DNA of 64,000 nucleotides from Desulfurococcaceae archaeon (GCA_038845865.1 JAWBQJ010000001.1:186001-250000), one strand, 5' to 3'. Positions 35,995-45,769 are shown, counted from the stretch's first letter. Made by a program: numbers and translations. The notes: generated by a model from the letters alone, not told the origin.

Positions 35995-37461
35995 CTATAG
36001 TTGTCTGAGCCTTGGATTAAATACCCTATCTAGCGTGAATCCTATTGAAGCGAAAGCTATTGATAGTAGAAACAGCGCTGCCGATGGTGCGAATATCCAG
36101 TGCCACATGCCGCCAATTAAGGCTGCCTTAGCATAGGCCTGGTCCAGTATCTTGCCCCACGTTATTGCCAGCGGATCGGATATTCCAAGTATTGCTAGTG
36201 CTGCTTCCAAGAACACGAACGATGGTACAGAGGTCACAATGCTGGGTATTAGCATTGGCAATACCCTTGGAACTAGGTACCTGAATATTATCCTAAAGTT
36301 GCCTGCACCATACGCTCTTGCCGCTTCTATGTAAGGCATTTCCCTGAGCTGTAGGAACAGCGCTCTCTGGGACTTTAGCCCGCCACCACCAAGCACCGAG
36401 AACAGTATCACCACCCCCAGCAGAGTCCATAGCGTAAACCCGTAGAACAGCATTATCATTATGATCGTTGGAAGGAAGGGCAGTATCATGAATATTTCGT
36501 TGACTCTGGAAATAGTCACGTCGATCACAGATCTATACCACGCTGCGAACGCCGCGATCACCATTGTTAGCATCGTTGAAAGGAGCGCTGCAAGTAGGCC
36601 AAAGCTCAGGGCGTAGGGTGTACCCCACGCTATTCCCATAAATAGGTCTCTGCCAATGGTGTCCGTTCCGGCGGGCCCAAAGACTGTTCCTTTAAATATA
36701 GCCTTTAATTCAACGCTTTCTATGCCGGGGGCTAGCGAGTAATCGTAAACTAGCTTGTAGTTGCCTTTCAGCACTCTGAATTCACCTCTTTCCACTAAGT
36801 AATCGTCATCCGCGAATAGGGCTTGTATGTACGTTAAGTTAATGCCTTCTATTGTCACGTTATATATTCTTCTAATAGCCCTTCGGTACTCCACTAAAAC
36901 CCTGGACTCCTCCCCCGGTGACGGCCTTATGGGTAACGGGTATTCCTCACCTATTGAGATTGTTCCGCTAAATATGGTCATGTTAAACCCATTCGGCTTG
37001 ACCCACACAACTTTTCTTATTCCAATAGACCTGGTAACATTTTCGACCTCTGCTATTACGGGGATCAGCGACATCACGACGCCGGTTGGTACAACGTCGT
37101 AGTCGAAGGGTATAACTACCTCGACCTGCTCTAGTGTTACCCCGCCACTCGTATACCTCGTCCTAGTAATAAACCTTGGGCTAATGCTTCTAGTATCGTA
37201 GATTAGGGAACCCTCGATTTCTTTCCTACCGGTGAGCAGCTGTATCCATGCGGGCGGCACGCCTTCGGGGTATTCTCTCCAGGCCTCGGGATTGTTCCAC
37301 GCGCTAATCGCTTGCTGATACGGCCACGTAACAGCCGCGTATATTGTCAGCCCGATGAAGAAGGCCAGGATCACTAGGCCTATCACGAATGACCTGTAGT
37401 GAAGCAGTACTTTAAGCGTTTGAGTCCCCCTTCTTGCTCTCGAGCCGGCCATCTCACTCAC
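35995..37461 (-). CDS. ABC importer permease (DppC type) with large extracytoplasmic insert
   Basis: The 488-residue protein has one membrane helix at about 24-46, then about 220 residues of beta-rich, glycosylation-site-bearing sequence outside the cell, then five helices with the EAA-type loop EAARAYGAGNFRIIFRYLVP. DppC proteins are usually about 300 residues, and the insert makes up the difference. DTIGRDLFMGIAWG is the conserved GTDxxGRD motif preceding the core. It forms the membrane channel with DppB. The insert may help dock the unusually large binding protein. Confidence 0.9.
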   Translation of the reverse strand: MSEMAGSRARRGTQTLKVLLHYRSFVIGLVILAFFIGLTIYAAVTWPYQQAISAWNNPEAWREYPEGVPPAWIQLLTGRKEIEGSLIYDTRSISPRFITRTRYTSGGVTLEQVEVVIPFDYDVVPTGVVMSLIPVIAEVENVTRSIGIRKVVWVKPNGFNMTIFSGTISIGEEYPLPIRPSPGEESRVLVEYRRAIRRIYNVTIEGINLTYIQALFADDDYLVERGEFRVLKGNYKLVYDYSLAPGIESVELKAIFKGTVFGPAGTDTIGRDLFMGIAWGTPYALSFGLLAALLSTMLTMVIAAFAAWYRSVIDVTISRVNEIFMILPFLPTIIMIMLFYGFTLWTLLGVVILFSVLGGGGLKSQRALFLQLREMPYIEAARAYGAGNFRIIFRYLVPRVLPMLIPSIVTSVPSFVFLEAALAILGISDPLAITWGKILDQAYAKAALIGGMWHWIFAPSAALFLLSIAFASIGFTLDRVFNPRLRQL

Positions 37462-38623
37462 CCACCCTTACTCTCGGGTCAACTATGCCGTAAACGATAT
37501 CTAAGACTAGTACACTTATAGCTAGTAAGTAGGAGTATATCGTTACAATACCAACTATTACCGGCGCGTCAATGAATACCCCTCCACCTATGGCCAGAGC
37601 CATCACTGTTCCTAGGCCAGGCCACCTGAATATCCTTTCCGTAATAATAGCGCCCATCCAGGACCCTATGACCATCAATACAAATGTCGTTATTATCGGC
37701 GGCAAAGTTGGCCTCAATATGTAACGGCGGAGTAGCGTCGACTCTGGAACGCCCCTCGCCCTAGCGTACTCTACATACTCCTCCGTGGAGAATATTAGGA
37801 AGAACGTCCTGTACGAGTACGCACCTATCGGTAAGTTAGCTATTAACCATGCTAGTATTGGTAGTACCATGTGGTACATTACATCTAGTGCTCTTAGGAG
37901 CGGGTTTTCGGGCGGATTCTCGCTTATCATACCACCACTCGGAAATATCGGGTACCATATACCTAATAGTAATAGCAGTATCATTCCATAAAACCAACCG
38001 GGCATGGAGGATAACGGTGCTAGGCTTATGCCTATTTTGTCCGCTATCGTGCCATATCGCCTCGACAAGAACAGGCCTATGACTATCTGTAGGAGGAATA
38101 TTATCAGGTTCGCTGTTGTGAATAATAGCACAGTCTGAGGAATCGCTTCGGCGATGATTATTTTAACCTCTTTGGACCTCGTATGGTAACTGTGAATTTG
38201 ACTTGACGTCCCGAACTCGAACGCTAGTACCCTTCTATAGTGGGTGAACATCCTGACCCATGTAGGCTGATCCAGGTCTATGCCCATGGCTTTTAACTGT
38301 ATTTTCGCCTCCTCAATGGTGTGCTCATCTATGCAATTGTTAATACATTTCTCCATTTCTAGCGTAGTGTATCCGGGAGGTAGTATTGCACTGCACTTGA
38401 CCTCACAAGACCGTCTAACTAATTGCGCATACTGAGGATTTATTAGCTGGTTTCTAACCTGCGTTTTAACCTCCTCGAAGACTATTTCATCTAGTTTTCC
38501 ACCTAGATGTGCGATAAAAACTAGTAGAAAGACCGCAATTAGCAGTGATATCGCAATAGATGCTGTTCTTATGCCTACATACCTGGCAAACCTAATCAGT
38601 CCACTCCTTCTGTGGAGGGACAC
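37454..38623 (-). CDS. ABC importer permease (DppB type) with twin CX3C extracellular insert
   Basis: The 389-residue permease has a first helix at about 15-35, an outside segment of roughly 110 residues, then five or six helices with the EAA loop EYARARGVPESTLLRRYILRP. In the outside segment two cysteine pairs occur, CEVKC and CINNC, 19 residues apart, a twin CX3C pattern likely to form two disulfides. It overlaps the DppC gene by eight bases. The GTG start at 38623 follows GAGGTG near 38636 and a TATA box at 38680-38690, so this gene leads its own transcript. Confidence 0.9.
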   Translation of the reverse strand: MSLHRRSGLIRFARYVGIRTASIAISLLIAVFLLVFIAHLGGKLDEIVFEEVKTQVRNQLINPQYAQLVRRSCEVKCSAILPPGYTTLEMEKCINNCIDEHTIEEAKIQLKAMGIDLDQPTWVRMFTHYRRVLAFEFGTSSQIHSYHTRSKEVKIIIAEAIPQTVLLFTTANLIIFLLQIVIGLFLSRRYGTIADKIGISLAPLSSMPGWFYGMILLLLLGIWYPIFPSGGMISENPPENPLLRALDVMYHMVLPILAWLIANLPIGAYSYRTFFLIFSTEEYVEYARARGVPESTLLRRYILRPTLPPIITTFVLMVIGSWMGAIITERIFRWPGLGTVMALAIGGGVFIDAPVIVGIVTIYSYLLAISVLVLDIVYGIVDPRVRVGE

Positions 38624-38679
38624 TGGCTGAACACCTCATAATTGAAGGTGCCTTCACTCTTAGGTTATCTCAGGGGGGG

Positions 38680-38690
38680 TATTTATATAG
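38680..38690 (-). promoter_or_regulatory. TATA box for the permease/ATPase part of the importer operon
   Basis: On the minus strand CTATATAAATA lies about 60 bases before the DppB start and is preceded by a run suited to TFB binding. It suggests the transport genes can be transcribed apart from the binding protein gene just upstream. Confidence 0.6.
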
Positions 38691-38801
38691 CTATGACGCT
38701 ATCATGAGTGCGCGATGGACGTGTTATCAGGCAAAAGGAATGTAATGAGCTAATTTAAAGAAATGGGAAAAATAAAAACTACTATGTAGTGTGCTACTTT
38801 G

Positions 38802-41800
38802 CTATTTCCTCCTAATGAGAGTTACTATGCTAACTACTAGGTTCACAACCACTAGCGCTATTACCGCGTACACTACTGTTGATAGGGCTGCCACATCCCT
38901 TCTCGTGATTTCATTCTCTTCGCGTAGCCTCGTTTCAACGCTTCTCAGATCAGATTTAACTCCTGAAATCTCCGCCTGTATTGATGATTTCGCCTCGTCA
39001 ACGGATCTTTGCGTTGCATTGACTGCTGAGGATATAACGTTCATGGCTGTGCCGACCTGCCCGGTTATCGCGTTCATCGCGTCACTAATAGTCCTGCCTA
39101 AGTCTTCAATAGCAGATGCCACAGCTAATCCTAACGTTTTTGTTATCTCCTCCCTCATTCTCGCCATCTGCTCTTCTAACGACTTCTGAACGGTGCGCAT
39201 TTGTTCTTCTAGGGATCTCTGGACCCTTGTAATCTCCTCGAAGATCTGCTCTGGCGGTATGGTTATGGTGACTGTTTTAGCCTCTATGCTCGGCAAACCT
39301 ATGATCTTCGATACCGCTATGAACCTTATTTCGGCTACACCAACCGACAGCTTTCCTGTTAGTTCAGGCGTTAGTACAAGCTCCCACAACCCCTCGGCTA
39401 GAGGCGTCGCCTTACCACTTAGAATCCCCCCTTCGTGAATTACCACGTATGACACGAACTCCACGAACTCGTTGGGGTAGGGGTTGCCGGCCTTATCGGT
39501 CAACTCTAACGTGATCGCGTATTCCCTGCCACGGTATATCGTAGAGGGCACCTCGACGTGAATTACCGGTATTGGCGGTTCTCCTAAGAACTCCCACTTA
39601 GCGGCTGATAACGGGTGCTCTCTATTGGCTTTCAGAACTATTGTCTTGGGCGCAGTCGTGAACGACTCTAAGTAAAACGGTCCGTTGGCGACCCATACGT
39701 GTTTATACTTGTCATACCATGCTAGCAGGTTCTGCCACCTAGCCTTAGCTTCCGCGGGGGTTAAGTACTTACCCAGTACTTCGGGGTAGGGTACGTAGCT
39801 CTTGTCGATATTGCTTCTTAGCTGGTCTATTAGTTGTGATGGCGGAATTAGGAAGTCTGCGCGCGGGACTTTGAGAGCTGTTGCCTTGCTCGTGGTGAAC
39901 GCGACGATCTTAGCTCTTTCACCCTGCGCGAATAGCTCTACTGTGTGCCATGCTCCGGGCCCTTGGGCGTAGTACGGCCATATCTCGTCAGCTGCATCTG
40001 AAGCTATCCATTCGGCGTCCATGTACCACTCCGTGGAATACCACTCTATTATTAGTGGGTTGGTGCTCACTATCTTGATGCCTTTGAATGTTGGGAACCA
40101 GGCAGTGAAGCCAGGTATTGCGGCGCTATCGTAGAGGTCACTACCAATGCATACTCTATCGAATGCTATTGTAAACACGTACACCATATCAGCTATACTG
40201 AAGGGTGATCCGTCATGCCACTTGAAGACGCCGGTGAATAACCTGTCGTCGTACTCGACGACCACTTTAACTAGTGGTGGCTCGGTGAAGTTGTATGGCA
40301 CGTTGAATAGTTCTTGTGTTATGTTCGGGTTCTGCTTCGCTTCACCCCAGGTCCATATCTTCTTACCCTTACAGTCGTAGAACAACCATGCATCGTCAGG
40401 TACTGTTATTTCGGATACGCGCTGCAGGTCAACCCAATCAAGAGTCTTGGCTACTGGTAGATCCTCGTGCACGTAAACAGTGGCCCTCTTTATCCACTGA
40501 GGCCAGGTTAGACCCGAGTACGGGTCGTAGTAGTACGGTATGTCAGCTGTAGCTCTAATGACCGTCATGTCGAATATCCAGTTAGAGCCTCCGATCGGGT
40601 TCCAAGGCTCTACTAGTAGCTGAGGTATGGCTATTCTCACCGTTTTGTCCCTATTCTGCTCTTTGGGTATGTCAGTGAACCTTATTGTCCACCCCCACAG
40701 CCACGCGCCGGAATATCCACCCGCGAGGTCCGCTGCGAGTACTACGTTGGGTCTCCTAGCCCATGCGGCAATTCTGTGCAGTATGAATATTCTCTGATTT
40801 TCAACCGTTACAGAGAGCCATAACGCCTTCTCGAACAGCTCTCTTCTCTCTTCAAGTGTTTTGAACTTATTGTAGTATAGCTTCTCTGCCACCTCGTAGA
40901 ATTCCGGAGTGTTGATGATCTTCTGCCATAGGGGTTCCGGCCTGCCCAACTTTGAGTAGAAGTACCCAAAAGTTGATCCCTGGTCTCTGCTCACGATCGT
41001 CGTGATCCAGCCACCGGTGTATAGGTGGAATGTCCCGTCGTCAGGATCCGCCCTTATCCAGTACGGTGCTAACATAGCGCTCGTACCGTATACTCTCAGA
41101 ACAGTGAACCCTAACCTCTCTAACTGCGACGCCACGTAATCTCCTATATCTTTTCTAACGTCTTCTGTTCTAATTAGGAATATCAGTACTACCGGCTCAC
41201 CCTTATAGTACCACCTACCCTCTCTAAGCTCTGCGCCCATTTTCGGCATCTCTTCGAACACTATGTCCCTCGCTTTTGCGAGGTTATATGCTAGTTCCCT
41301 TTCAATTGCTAGTATGATGTCTGCGTACCTACCGTAATCTGGGAATGCAGGCGTTATTGAGGTGTACCTGGGTACTGCCAGTCCTTCAGCTATCTTCTCG
41401 GCCATGAATTCCCTGCTCATTAAAAAGTGTACAGCGTACCTTATTCTCCGGTTACAGAATGGGTTGAACAGTATTTTTCCCTCTACTTCCGGCCTAGGTA
41501 GCTTGCTCGGGTTAGGAAATACAGGTTTGATTATTTCCCCAGTAGTTTCGTTTTGTACACACCTGTAGTTCAGCGTTATTTCGTAATATAGACCATAAGA
41601 CACCGCGTAAGGTAGCTTAGCTTCTTGTACCCTCCTAAGTATTGTAGCTGAGTCTATATCATCGAAGTGTATGTCGTAGTGTCCTGCGATGAGCTTCTCG
41701 ACCGCTATGGCTGTGTCCGGTTCTTCGTAGAATCTTACTTCACCAACCCAGGGGCCACTGTAGGGTACCTGTGCATGGACCTCTGAGAGGTTTAGGATCG

Positions 41801-41861
41801 AGATTAATCCAAGCCCTACTAATAGTAGTAGTACTAGGCTTAGAGCTACTTTCCAACGCAT
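38802..41861 (-). CDS. Solute-binding protein of Dpp/Opp-type ABC importer with coiled-coil stalk
   Basis: This protein of about 1019 residues starts with a signal peptide (WKVALSLVLLLLVGLGLI). A family 5 solute-binding domain follows, interrupted by inserts (about residues 35-790, with GVFKWHDGSPFSIADMVYVF as a hallmark). Next come an Ig-like beta domain (about 800-875), a coiled coil of about 100 residues (repeating VQRSLEEQM, DLGRTISDAM) and a C-terminal membrane helix (AALSTVVYAVIALVVVNLVV). Crenarchaeal binding proteins are often anchored this way. The length is nearly twice the usual. The ligand, peptide or oligosaccharide, is not known. ATG 41861 is preferred over GTG 41870. Confidence 0.9.
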   Translation of the reverse strand: MRWKVALSLVLLLLVGLGLISILNLSEVHAQVPYSGPWVGEVRFYEEPDTAIAVEKLIAGHYDIHFDDIDSATILRRVQEAKLPYAVSYGLYYEITLNYRCVQNETTGEIIKPVFPNPSKLPRPEVEGKILFNPFCNRRIRYAVHFLMSREFMAEKIAEGLAVPRYTSITPAFPDYGRYADIILAIERELAYNLAKARDIVFEEMPKMGAELREGRWYYKGEPVVLIFLIRTEDVRKDIGDYVASQLERLGFTVLRVYGTSAMLAPYWIRADPDDGTFHLYTGGWITTIVSRDQGSTFGYFYSKLGRPEPLWQKIINTPEFYEVAEKLYYNKFKTLEERRELFEKALWLSVTVENQRIFILHRIAAWARRPNVVLAADLAGGYSGAWLWGWTIRFTDIPKEQNRDKTVRIAIPQLLVEPWNPIGGSNWIFDMTVIRATADIPYYYDPYSGLTWPQWIKRATVYVHEDLPVAKTLDWVDLQRVSEITVPDDAWLFYDCKGKKIWTWGEAKQNPNITQELFNVPYNFTEPPLVKVVVEYDDRLFTGVFKWHDGSPFSIADMVYVFTIAFDRVCIGSDLYDSAAIPGFTAWFPTFKGIKIVSTNPLIIEWYSTEWYMDAEWIASDAADEIWPYYAQGPGAWHTVELFAQGERAKIVAFTTSKATALKVPRADFLIPPSQLIDQLRSNIDKSYVPYPEVLGKYLTPAEAKARWQNLLAWYDKYKHVWVANGPFYLESFTTAPKTIVLKANREHPLSAAKWEFLGEPPIPVIHVEVPSTIYRGREYAITLELTDKAGNPYPNEFVEFVSYVVIHEGGILSGKATPLAEGLWELVLTPELTGKLSVGVAEIRFIAVSKIIGLPSIEAKTVTITIPPEQIFEEITRVQRSLEEQMRTVQKSLEEQMARMREEITKTLGLAVASAIEDLGRTISDAMNAITGQVGTAMNVISSAVNATQRSVDEAKSSIQAEISGVKSDLRSVETRLREENEITRRDVAALSTVVYAVIALVVVNLVVSIVTLIRRK

Positions 41862-42017
41862 TGGATACACCTAACTGTTTAATATTTATCACGGAAGGGT
41901 TTAAAAACACCTCATAGTTTGTGATCAAAGTAAGGAACAGGAACTAACGGTGATTGAACAGAATGGGCACGTACTGGAGCAACTGGTTAGGTACGTTTAT
42001 TGGATAATAGAGATCGG

Positions 42018-42074
42018 GAGTGCGGGGGGTGGGATTCGAACCCACGCAGGCCTACGCCACCGGGTCCTCAACCC
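42018..42074. repeat. Left attachment site (attL), 57-bp direct repeat
   Basis: This copy is identical to 53991-54047. It carries the 3' half of tRNA-Leu (minus strand, anticodon loop to discriminator base plus two bases) and is at the same time coding sequence within the integrase frame. The bases on either side differ between the two copies. Confidence 0.95.
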
Positions 42075-42830
42075 AGCTCCCCATTGACCCAAGCCCCTGG
42101 TTCATCACGTGGAGTTATCGGTTACGTGGAGTCATGGATTACAGATAACCATGTTGTCCAGAAATTCGTAGACTGGTGTGTGGGGAAGGGGACTAGTCTT
42201 GAGACGTGCAAGCAGTATGGGGCATACCTTGCCAAGCCGCTTGACTTGAACAATAAGTGGAGTAGGTTGGCCTGGAAAGCGTATTTCAAGTTTATGAATA
42301 GAGAAGACCTCTGGAGAGAGATCAAGACGAAGCGGAGCGGCGTGGACCTCTACGTCCCGAGCGATGAAGAGGTCAAGAGAGCTCTTACAGAAGCGTGCTC
42401 TGCGAGCGAGGCCCTATGCTGGGTCTACAAACTGCTTATTTACTCTGGCTTGAGGCTCTCAGAGGTCTGCAAACTGCTGAGAGAGCAACAAGAGGATAGG
42501 TGGATAAAGGCGGACGGCTTCTACAAGTACCCGCTCTCCTGGCGCAGAGGCAGTAAGCAGGTCTTCTACTGCTACACTCTCGAGAAGCCCCCACTTATTT
42601 CAATATCTGACAAGTGGGTTAGCAACTGGGCTGCGAAGAACGGTGTTCTGAACCCGAAGTACATTAGGAAGTGGTTCAGCACGAAGATGCTGCAGCTCGG
42701 CGTGAGCGAGGAAATAGTCAACTTCGTCCAGGGCAGAATACCCCAGAGCATCCTGGCTAAGCATTATTTGAAGTTTTCTGTGCTGGCTGATGAAGCATAT
42801 AAAAAATATTTAGAATATTATTCTAGTTAA
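42018..42830 (+). CDS. Integrase, C-terminal fragment with catalytic domain (SSV-type tyrosine recombinase)
   Basis: This fragment carries the recombinase active site: the first arginine in YSGLRLSEVCKLL, the KYIRKWFSTKM box, the GRIPQSI loop and the nucleophile tyrosine in AKHYLKFS. It reads in frame through attL; in the chromosome the frame opens at a TTG at 42000 in flanking DNA that is not part of the gene. Joined to the N-terminal fragment across the 57-base repeat, it gives about 345 residues, close to the SSV1 integrase. Integration therefore separates the catalytic domain from its start, the known way SSV-type elements silence their integrase. Confidence 0.93.
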   Translation, partial: ECGGWDSNPRRPTPPGPQPSSPLTQAPGSSRGVIGYVESWITDNHVVQKFVDWCVGKGTSLETCKQYGAYLAKPLDLNNKWSRLAWKAYFKFMNREDLWREIKTKRSGVDLYVPSDEEVKRALTEACSASEALCWVYKLLIYSGLRLSEVCKLLREQQEDRWIKADGFYKYPLSWRRGSKQVFYCYTLEKPPLISISDKWVSNWAAKNGVLNPKYIRKWFSTKMLQLGVSEEIVNFVQGRIPQSILAKHYLKFSVLADEAYKKYLEYYSS

Positions 42831-42911
42831 GAGTGCGAGCAGTTGAGCCTTAGTGCAACCCATGTGACCACCATTTAGCAATAATCCTTAGATAAGGAGA
42901 CCCAGGCGAAA

Positions 42912-43169
42912 CTAATGCCGTCTTCGCAGCCTCTGAAGTGTTCTCGCTAAGTATAGACGCCTGAGAATCGTCTTCGACAAGCGTATCTTGCCAGCCTTGT
43001 AGAGCTTTATCAGGTCTCTTACTGCTTTATCGCGTATGTCCCCTTTCCTCGTGAATGGGTCGTAACCTAGGAGACGCTTCAGCTTCTTTCTATTCCTCTT
43101 AAACCATGTGGTGAGAGCCCCTGGACGCTTAATAGCCTCCCGTATCCAGCTTGACACCTCCACCACCAA
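42912..43169 (-). CDS. Small, very basic protein (possible DNA-binding virion protein)
   Basis: Of 85 residues about a third are Arg or Lys (IKRPGALTTWFKRNRKKLKRLL, SKTILRRLYLARTLQRLRRRH), with predicted helices and no cysteines. IKRPGALT recalls a short motif of small basic proteins in other viruses. A role in coating viral DNA, like the basic VP2 of SSV1, is possible, but I see no direct sequence similarity. It is the last gene of the minus-strand virion cluster. Confidence 0.6.
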   Translation of the reverse strand: MVVEVSSWIREAIKRPGALTTWFKRNRKKLKRLLGYDPFTRKGDIRDKAVRDLIKLYKAGKIRLSKTILRRLYLARTLQRLRRRH

Positions 43170-43232
43170 GTATAAACTAGCATGAGAGATGTGGAAAGCA
43201 GGAAGAGCTTGAAAAGGCTTAGAAAAGCTTAG

Positions 43233-43559
43233 CTACAGTCCAGGGACAACGGTTAGTATTGCGATTAGCACCATGATTATGTAGAGCGTGGTCAGCACGG
43301 TAGCAGTGAGCACGCTGCTTACCGCAAACCACGCGAATGTACCCCACTCGTTTCTCTTCTTGGCGAGAGCTGCGCCTATAAGAATCCACGCTACGGTGTT
43401 TAGAGCTACGTGTACTACTGCGTTAACAATATGGGATGATGAGAGCTGGTATGCGTGAACAACAAAAAGCACTAGTGAAACAGGTACTCCATTAATTGAC
43501 ATCAACCCTGCAGCAATACCCGCTACTAACCCCAGGACGCGCTTCACAAGCTTGGACAC
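43233..43559 (-). CDS. Small membrane protein of the provirus
   Basis: This 108-residue protein has about four membrane helices (roughly 5-22, 24-42, 46-66, 78-104) with short loops. It lies directly downstream of the large secreted protein gene in the virion cluster. No family is recognised; a virion-membrane or egress role is conceivable. Confidence 0.6.
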   Translation of the reverse strand: MSKLVKRVLGLVAGIAAGLMSINGVPVSLVLFVVHAYQLSSSHIVNAVVHVALNTVAWILIGAALAKKRNEWGTFAWFAVSSVLTATVLTTLYIIMVLIAILTVVPGL

Positions 43560-43597
43560 TCTTCCACCTTAAACACGTTATGAAGGGGGAGAAAAAA

Positions 43598-45769
43598 CTA
43601 TATTGTTCCCCGCTGAACAGCCTTAACTGATTCAACGTGCACGTACCTTGTTGGAGAACCTATGTCTGCGTAGGCATATCCCACAGCTCTCGCTGCTACA
43701 CCTACTTCAACGTAGATCGTCCTCGTCGGGGTAGTGACGTTTATCACGACGTATATGGGGGTCGCGTTCACGCGTTCTACGAGTCCCGAGTTGTTCGCGA
43801 TTACGCTACCGACTGTGATCGCCGTTGAGCTGAGAATGTTCCAGTTACCATCGTAGAGTTTCACGTGTAGCTCGAAGTCTGCGCGGAGCCAGCTGGAAGC
43901 ACCTAGATAGTATTGCGATGCCCCGCTTACTACTACCGTGTAGTTTCCAGTTGCAGGTAGAATCAGCCTATACCTTGCATACTGGTAGCGGTACGACGAT
44001 GATGCACAGGATTCTGCCCACGCGCGAATAAACCTTCCATCTGCACTTGTGCTTCCGCCTGAGCGCCCATTCCCAGAACTGTTCCCTCCACCTTCAATGA
44101 AGACTCCCTGGGGGAATAGGTACACCGAGGAATCTGTTGCTGTTCTGTACAGCTGTCTGTACAACCTCAGAGCTTGAATAGCCAGAATAGTTGACTCACT
44201 GTTTACAATGGTTGGCCACTCACCAGGCATGGGGAGCGCTGGCTTTACGGCTACTTCCCAACTGAAGTCCGATGGAGGGTTGACACCGAACAGCTTCAAA
44301 GTCTCCTTTACTGGATACCCCAGAGCGAATAATACAAATGAGAGCTTATCGAACGCTGTTGTCACCATGTCTATAGTCCCCCAGGCGCTCGGCTTCACTA
44401 TTATCTCCCCGTCGACTATGTCGTAAGCCGCTGGCCACCCACCTCTGTGCATCGCGAGGCCCAGTGCCCCCCATGGCGTGTTCTGCTGGTGTATCCACTG
44501 TACTCTCACCAATATGCCAGCGAGCTTGTCCGCTATATCTAGGACATTGTACGTTGCTCCAGCGTATGTTATGGTCTCCTGCCCAGCTACTATGTAGTAT
44601 CTGACGAGTGCGGCCAGTAGAACGGCGTTCAAGTAAACTGGGTATCCCTCGTAGTTGTAAACGTAGACGCAGTCTCTTGAGAGCGGTGCAAAAATACCGT
44701 GGAGTTGAATCGCTAGCGGCAACAAGGGGATACTTTCACACAGGTTTCCGTTGTTGAAGAACACGTAGTCAAGCTCAAGCCTTGCCTTTGATAAGCCGTA
44801 TCCGTCCCATCCACCTTCGTGAAGCGCTTGTCCAATGAGGCTTGCAGCATTGTCCGCTCTCTGCGTACCGTACTTGTTCAACAAGTGCAGCGCCATCAGG
44901 AGCTTTGCGAGAGGTGCTTCTTTCCATCCTCTAACAGCTAGAGAAGCTAATCCAGCACTGTCGAATATGTAGATCCTGCTCTTGTAGGGATATAGGCTTA
45001 ACTGGCTCGTGAATACCCATGGATGATTGCTGTAACCTGCTCCAAGCCATGTATCAGTTAATCCGTCAAAGAAGTCGTCTGGGTAGTTGTTGCTCCTCCC
45101 GAAGACTGGAGCGTAGACGTCGTACGTGAAGTTCAGCGCGTTCATGAAGTTGTGCAGTGGCTGGGAGAACCCCGTGTACCCGAGGTCCTCGAGTAGCCAA
45201 GCAGCTATCCTCGTGCTGTGCCTTGCAACGTACCTGTTACTGTAGTGACTGGTGTAGGTGTACCGCTCTATCCATATCTTAGTGTAGCCAGTGTAGATCA
45301 CATCACCATTAGTAACTCTACCATAATTACCCACGTAGAGTTTTGCACCCGTTACACTACATCTCTCGACAACTATAGTTACACTATCTCTATGCGCGTC
45401 AATGTTCGTCACCGTTACCAGTATTACTATATCGTAGGTTAGATCACCATTCACGTTGAAGTAGAGTCTGACTGATATCGAGTTTGATGATACGTTGACT
45501 ATTTCGTGGTAGTAGTCCCTGTCTCCTGGGTCTAGGAGCCCCCCTGCCATGAAGACTCTTCCATTCCACTCTACTGTGATCGGGATACTTGGGTGGTCTC
45601 TTATTACGGCTTTTGACTGATCTATAAATGCGATGCTTCTGATCACGTACTGAACCCCTTCTTCGATAGCGTAGTCGATAAGTGATGATTGCGCAGAGAC
45701 AGGGTAGACTGTCAGCGGTATCGTTGAGATAGCTACTAGTACTAAGAGAACTTGAGCTATGGATCTCAT
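43598..45769 (-). CDS. Large secreted provirus protein, possible virion surface protein
   Basis: This 723-residue protein has a signal peptide at 1-26. A beta-rich N-terminal third carries tyrosines and glycosylation sequons. A helical middle (about 265-540) contains repeated Gly-Gly-Trp elements (HEGGWDGYG, HRGGWPAAYD) that recall alpha/alpha toroid folds. A Gly/Ser-rich linker near 570-585 precedes a beta-sandwich-like C-terminal domain. There is no C-terminal membrane helix. With about 2.2 kb it is the largest gene of the element, which suits a host-recognition or fibre protein. It begins with ATG directly after GGGTGATGC. Function is inferred; I do not recognise a family. Confidence 0.7.
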   Translation of the reverse strand: MRSIAQVLLVLVAISTIPLTVYPVSAQSSLIDYAIEEGVQYVIRSIAFIDQSKAVIRDHPSIPITVEWNGRVFMAGGLLDPGDRDYYHEIVNVSSNSISVRLYFNVNGDLTYDIVILVTVTNIDAHRDSVTIVVERCSVTGAKLYVGNYGRVTNGDVIYTGYTKIWIERYTYTSHYSNRYVARHSTRIAAWLLEDLGYTGFSQPLHNFMNALNFTYDVYAPVFGRSNNYPDDFFDGLTDTWLGAGYSNHPWVFTSQLSLYPYKSRIYIFDSAGLASLAVRGWKEAPLAKLLMALHLLNKYGTQRADNAASLIGQALHEGGWDGYGLSKARLELDYVFFNNGNLCESIPLLPLAIQLHGIFAPLSRDCVYVYNYEGYPVYLNAVLLAALVRYYIVAGQETITYAGATYNVLDIADKLAGILVRVQWIHQQNTPWGALGLAMHRGGWPAAYDIVDGEIIVKPSAWGTIDMVTTAFDKLSFVLFALGYPVKETLKLFGVNPPSDFSWEVAVKPALPMPGEWPTIVNSESTILAIQALRLYRQLYRTATDSSVYLFPQGVFIEGGGNSSGNGRSGGSTSADGRFIRAWAESCASSSYRYQYARYRLILPATGNYTVVVSGASQYYLGASSWLRADFELHVKLYDGNWNILSSTAITVGSVIANNSGLVERVNATPIYVVINVTTPTRTIYVEVGVAARAVGYAYADIGSPTRYVHVESVKAVQRGTI

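Noticed and set aside
42000-42017. TTG 42000 as the real start of the left integrase part
   Set aside because: These bases are host DNA outside the repeat; the real N-terminus is at 53766 across the att site.
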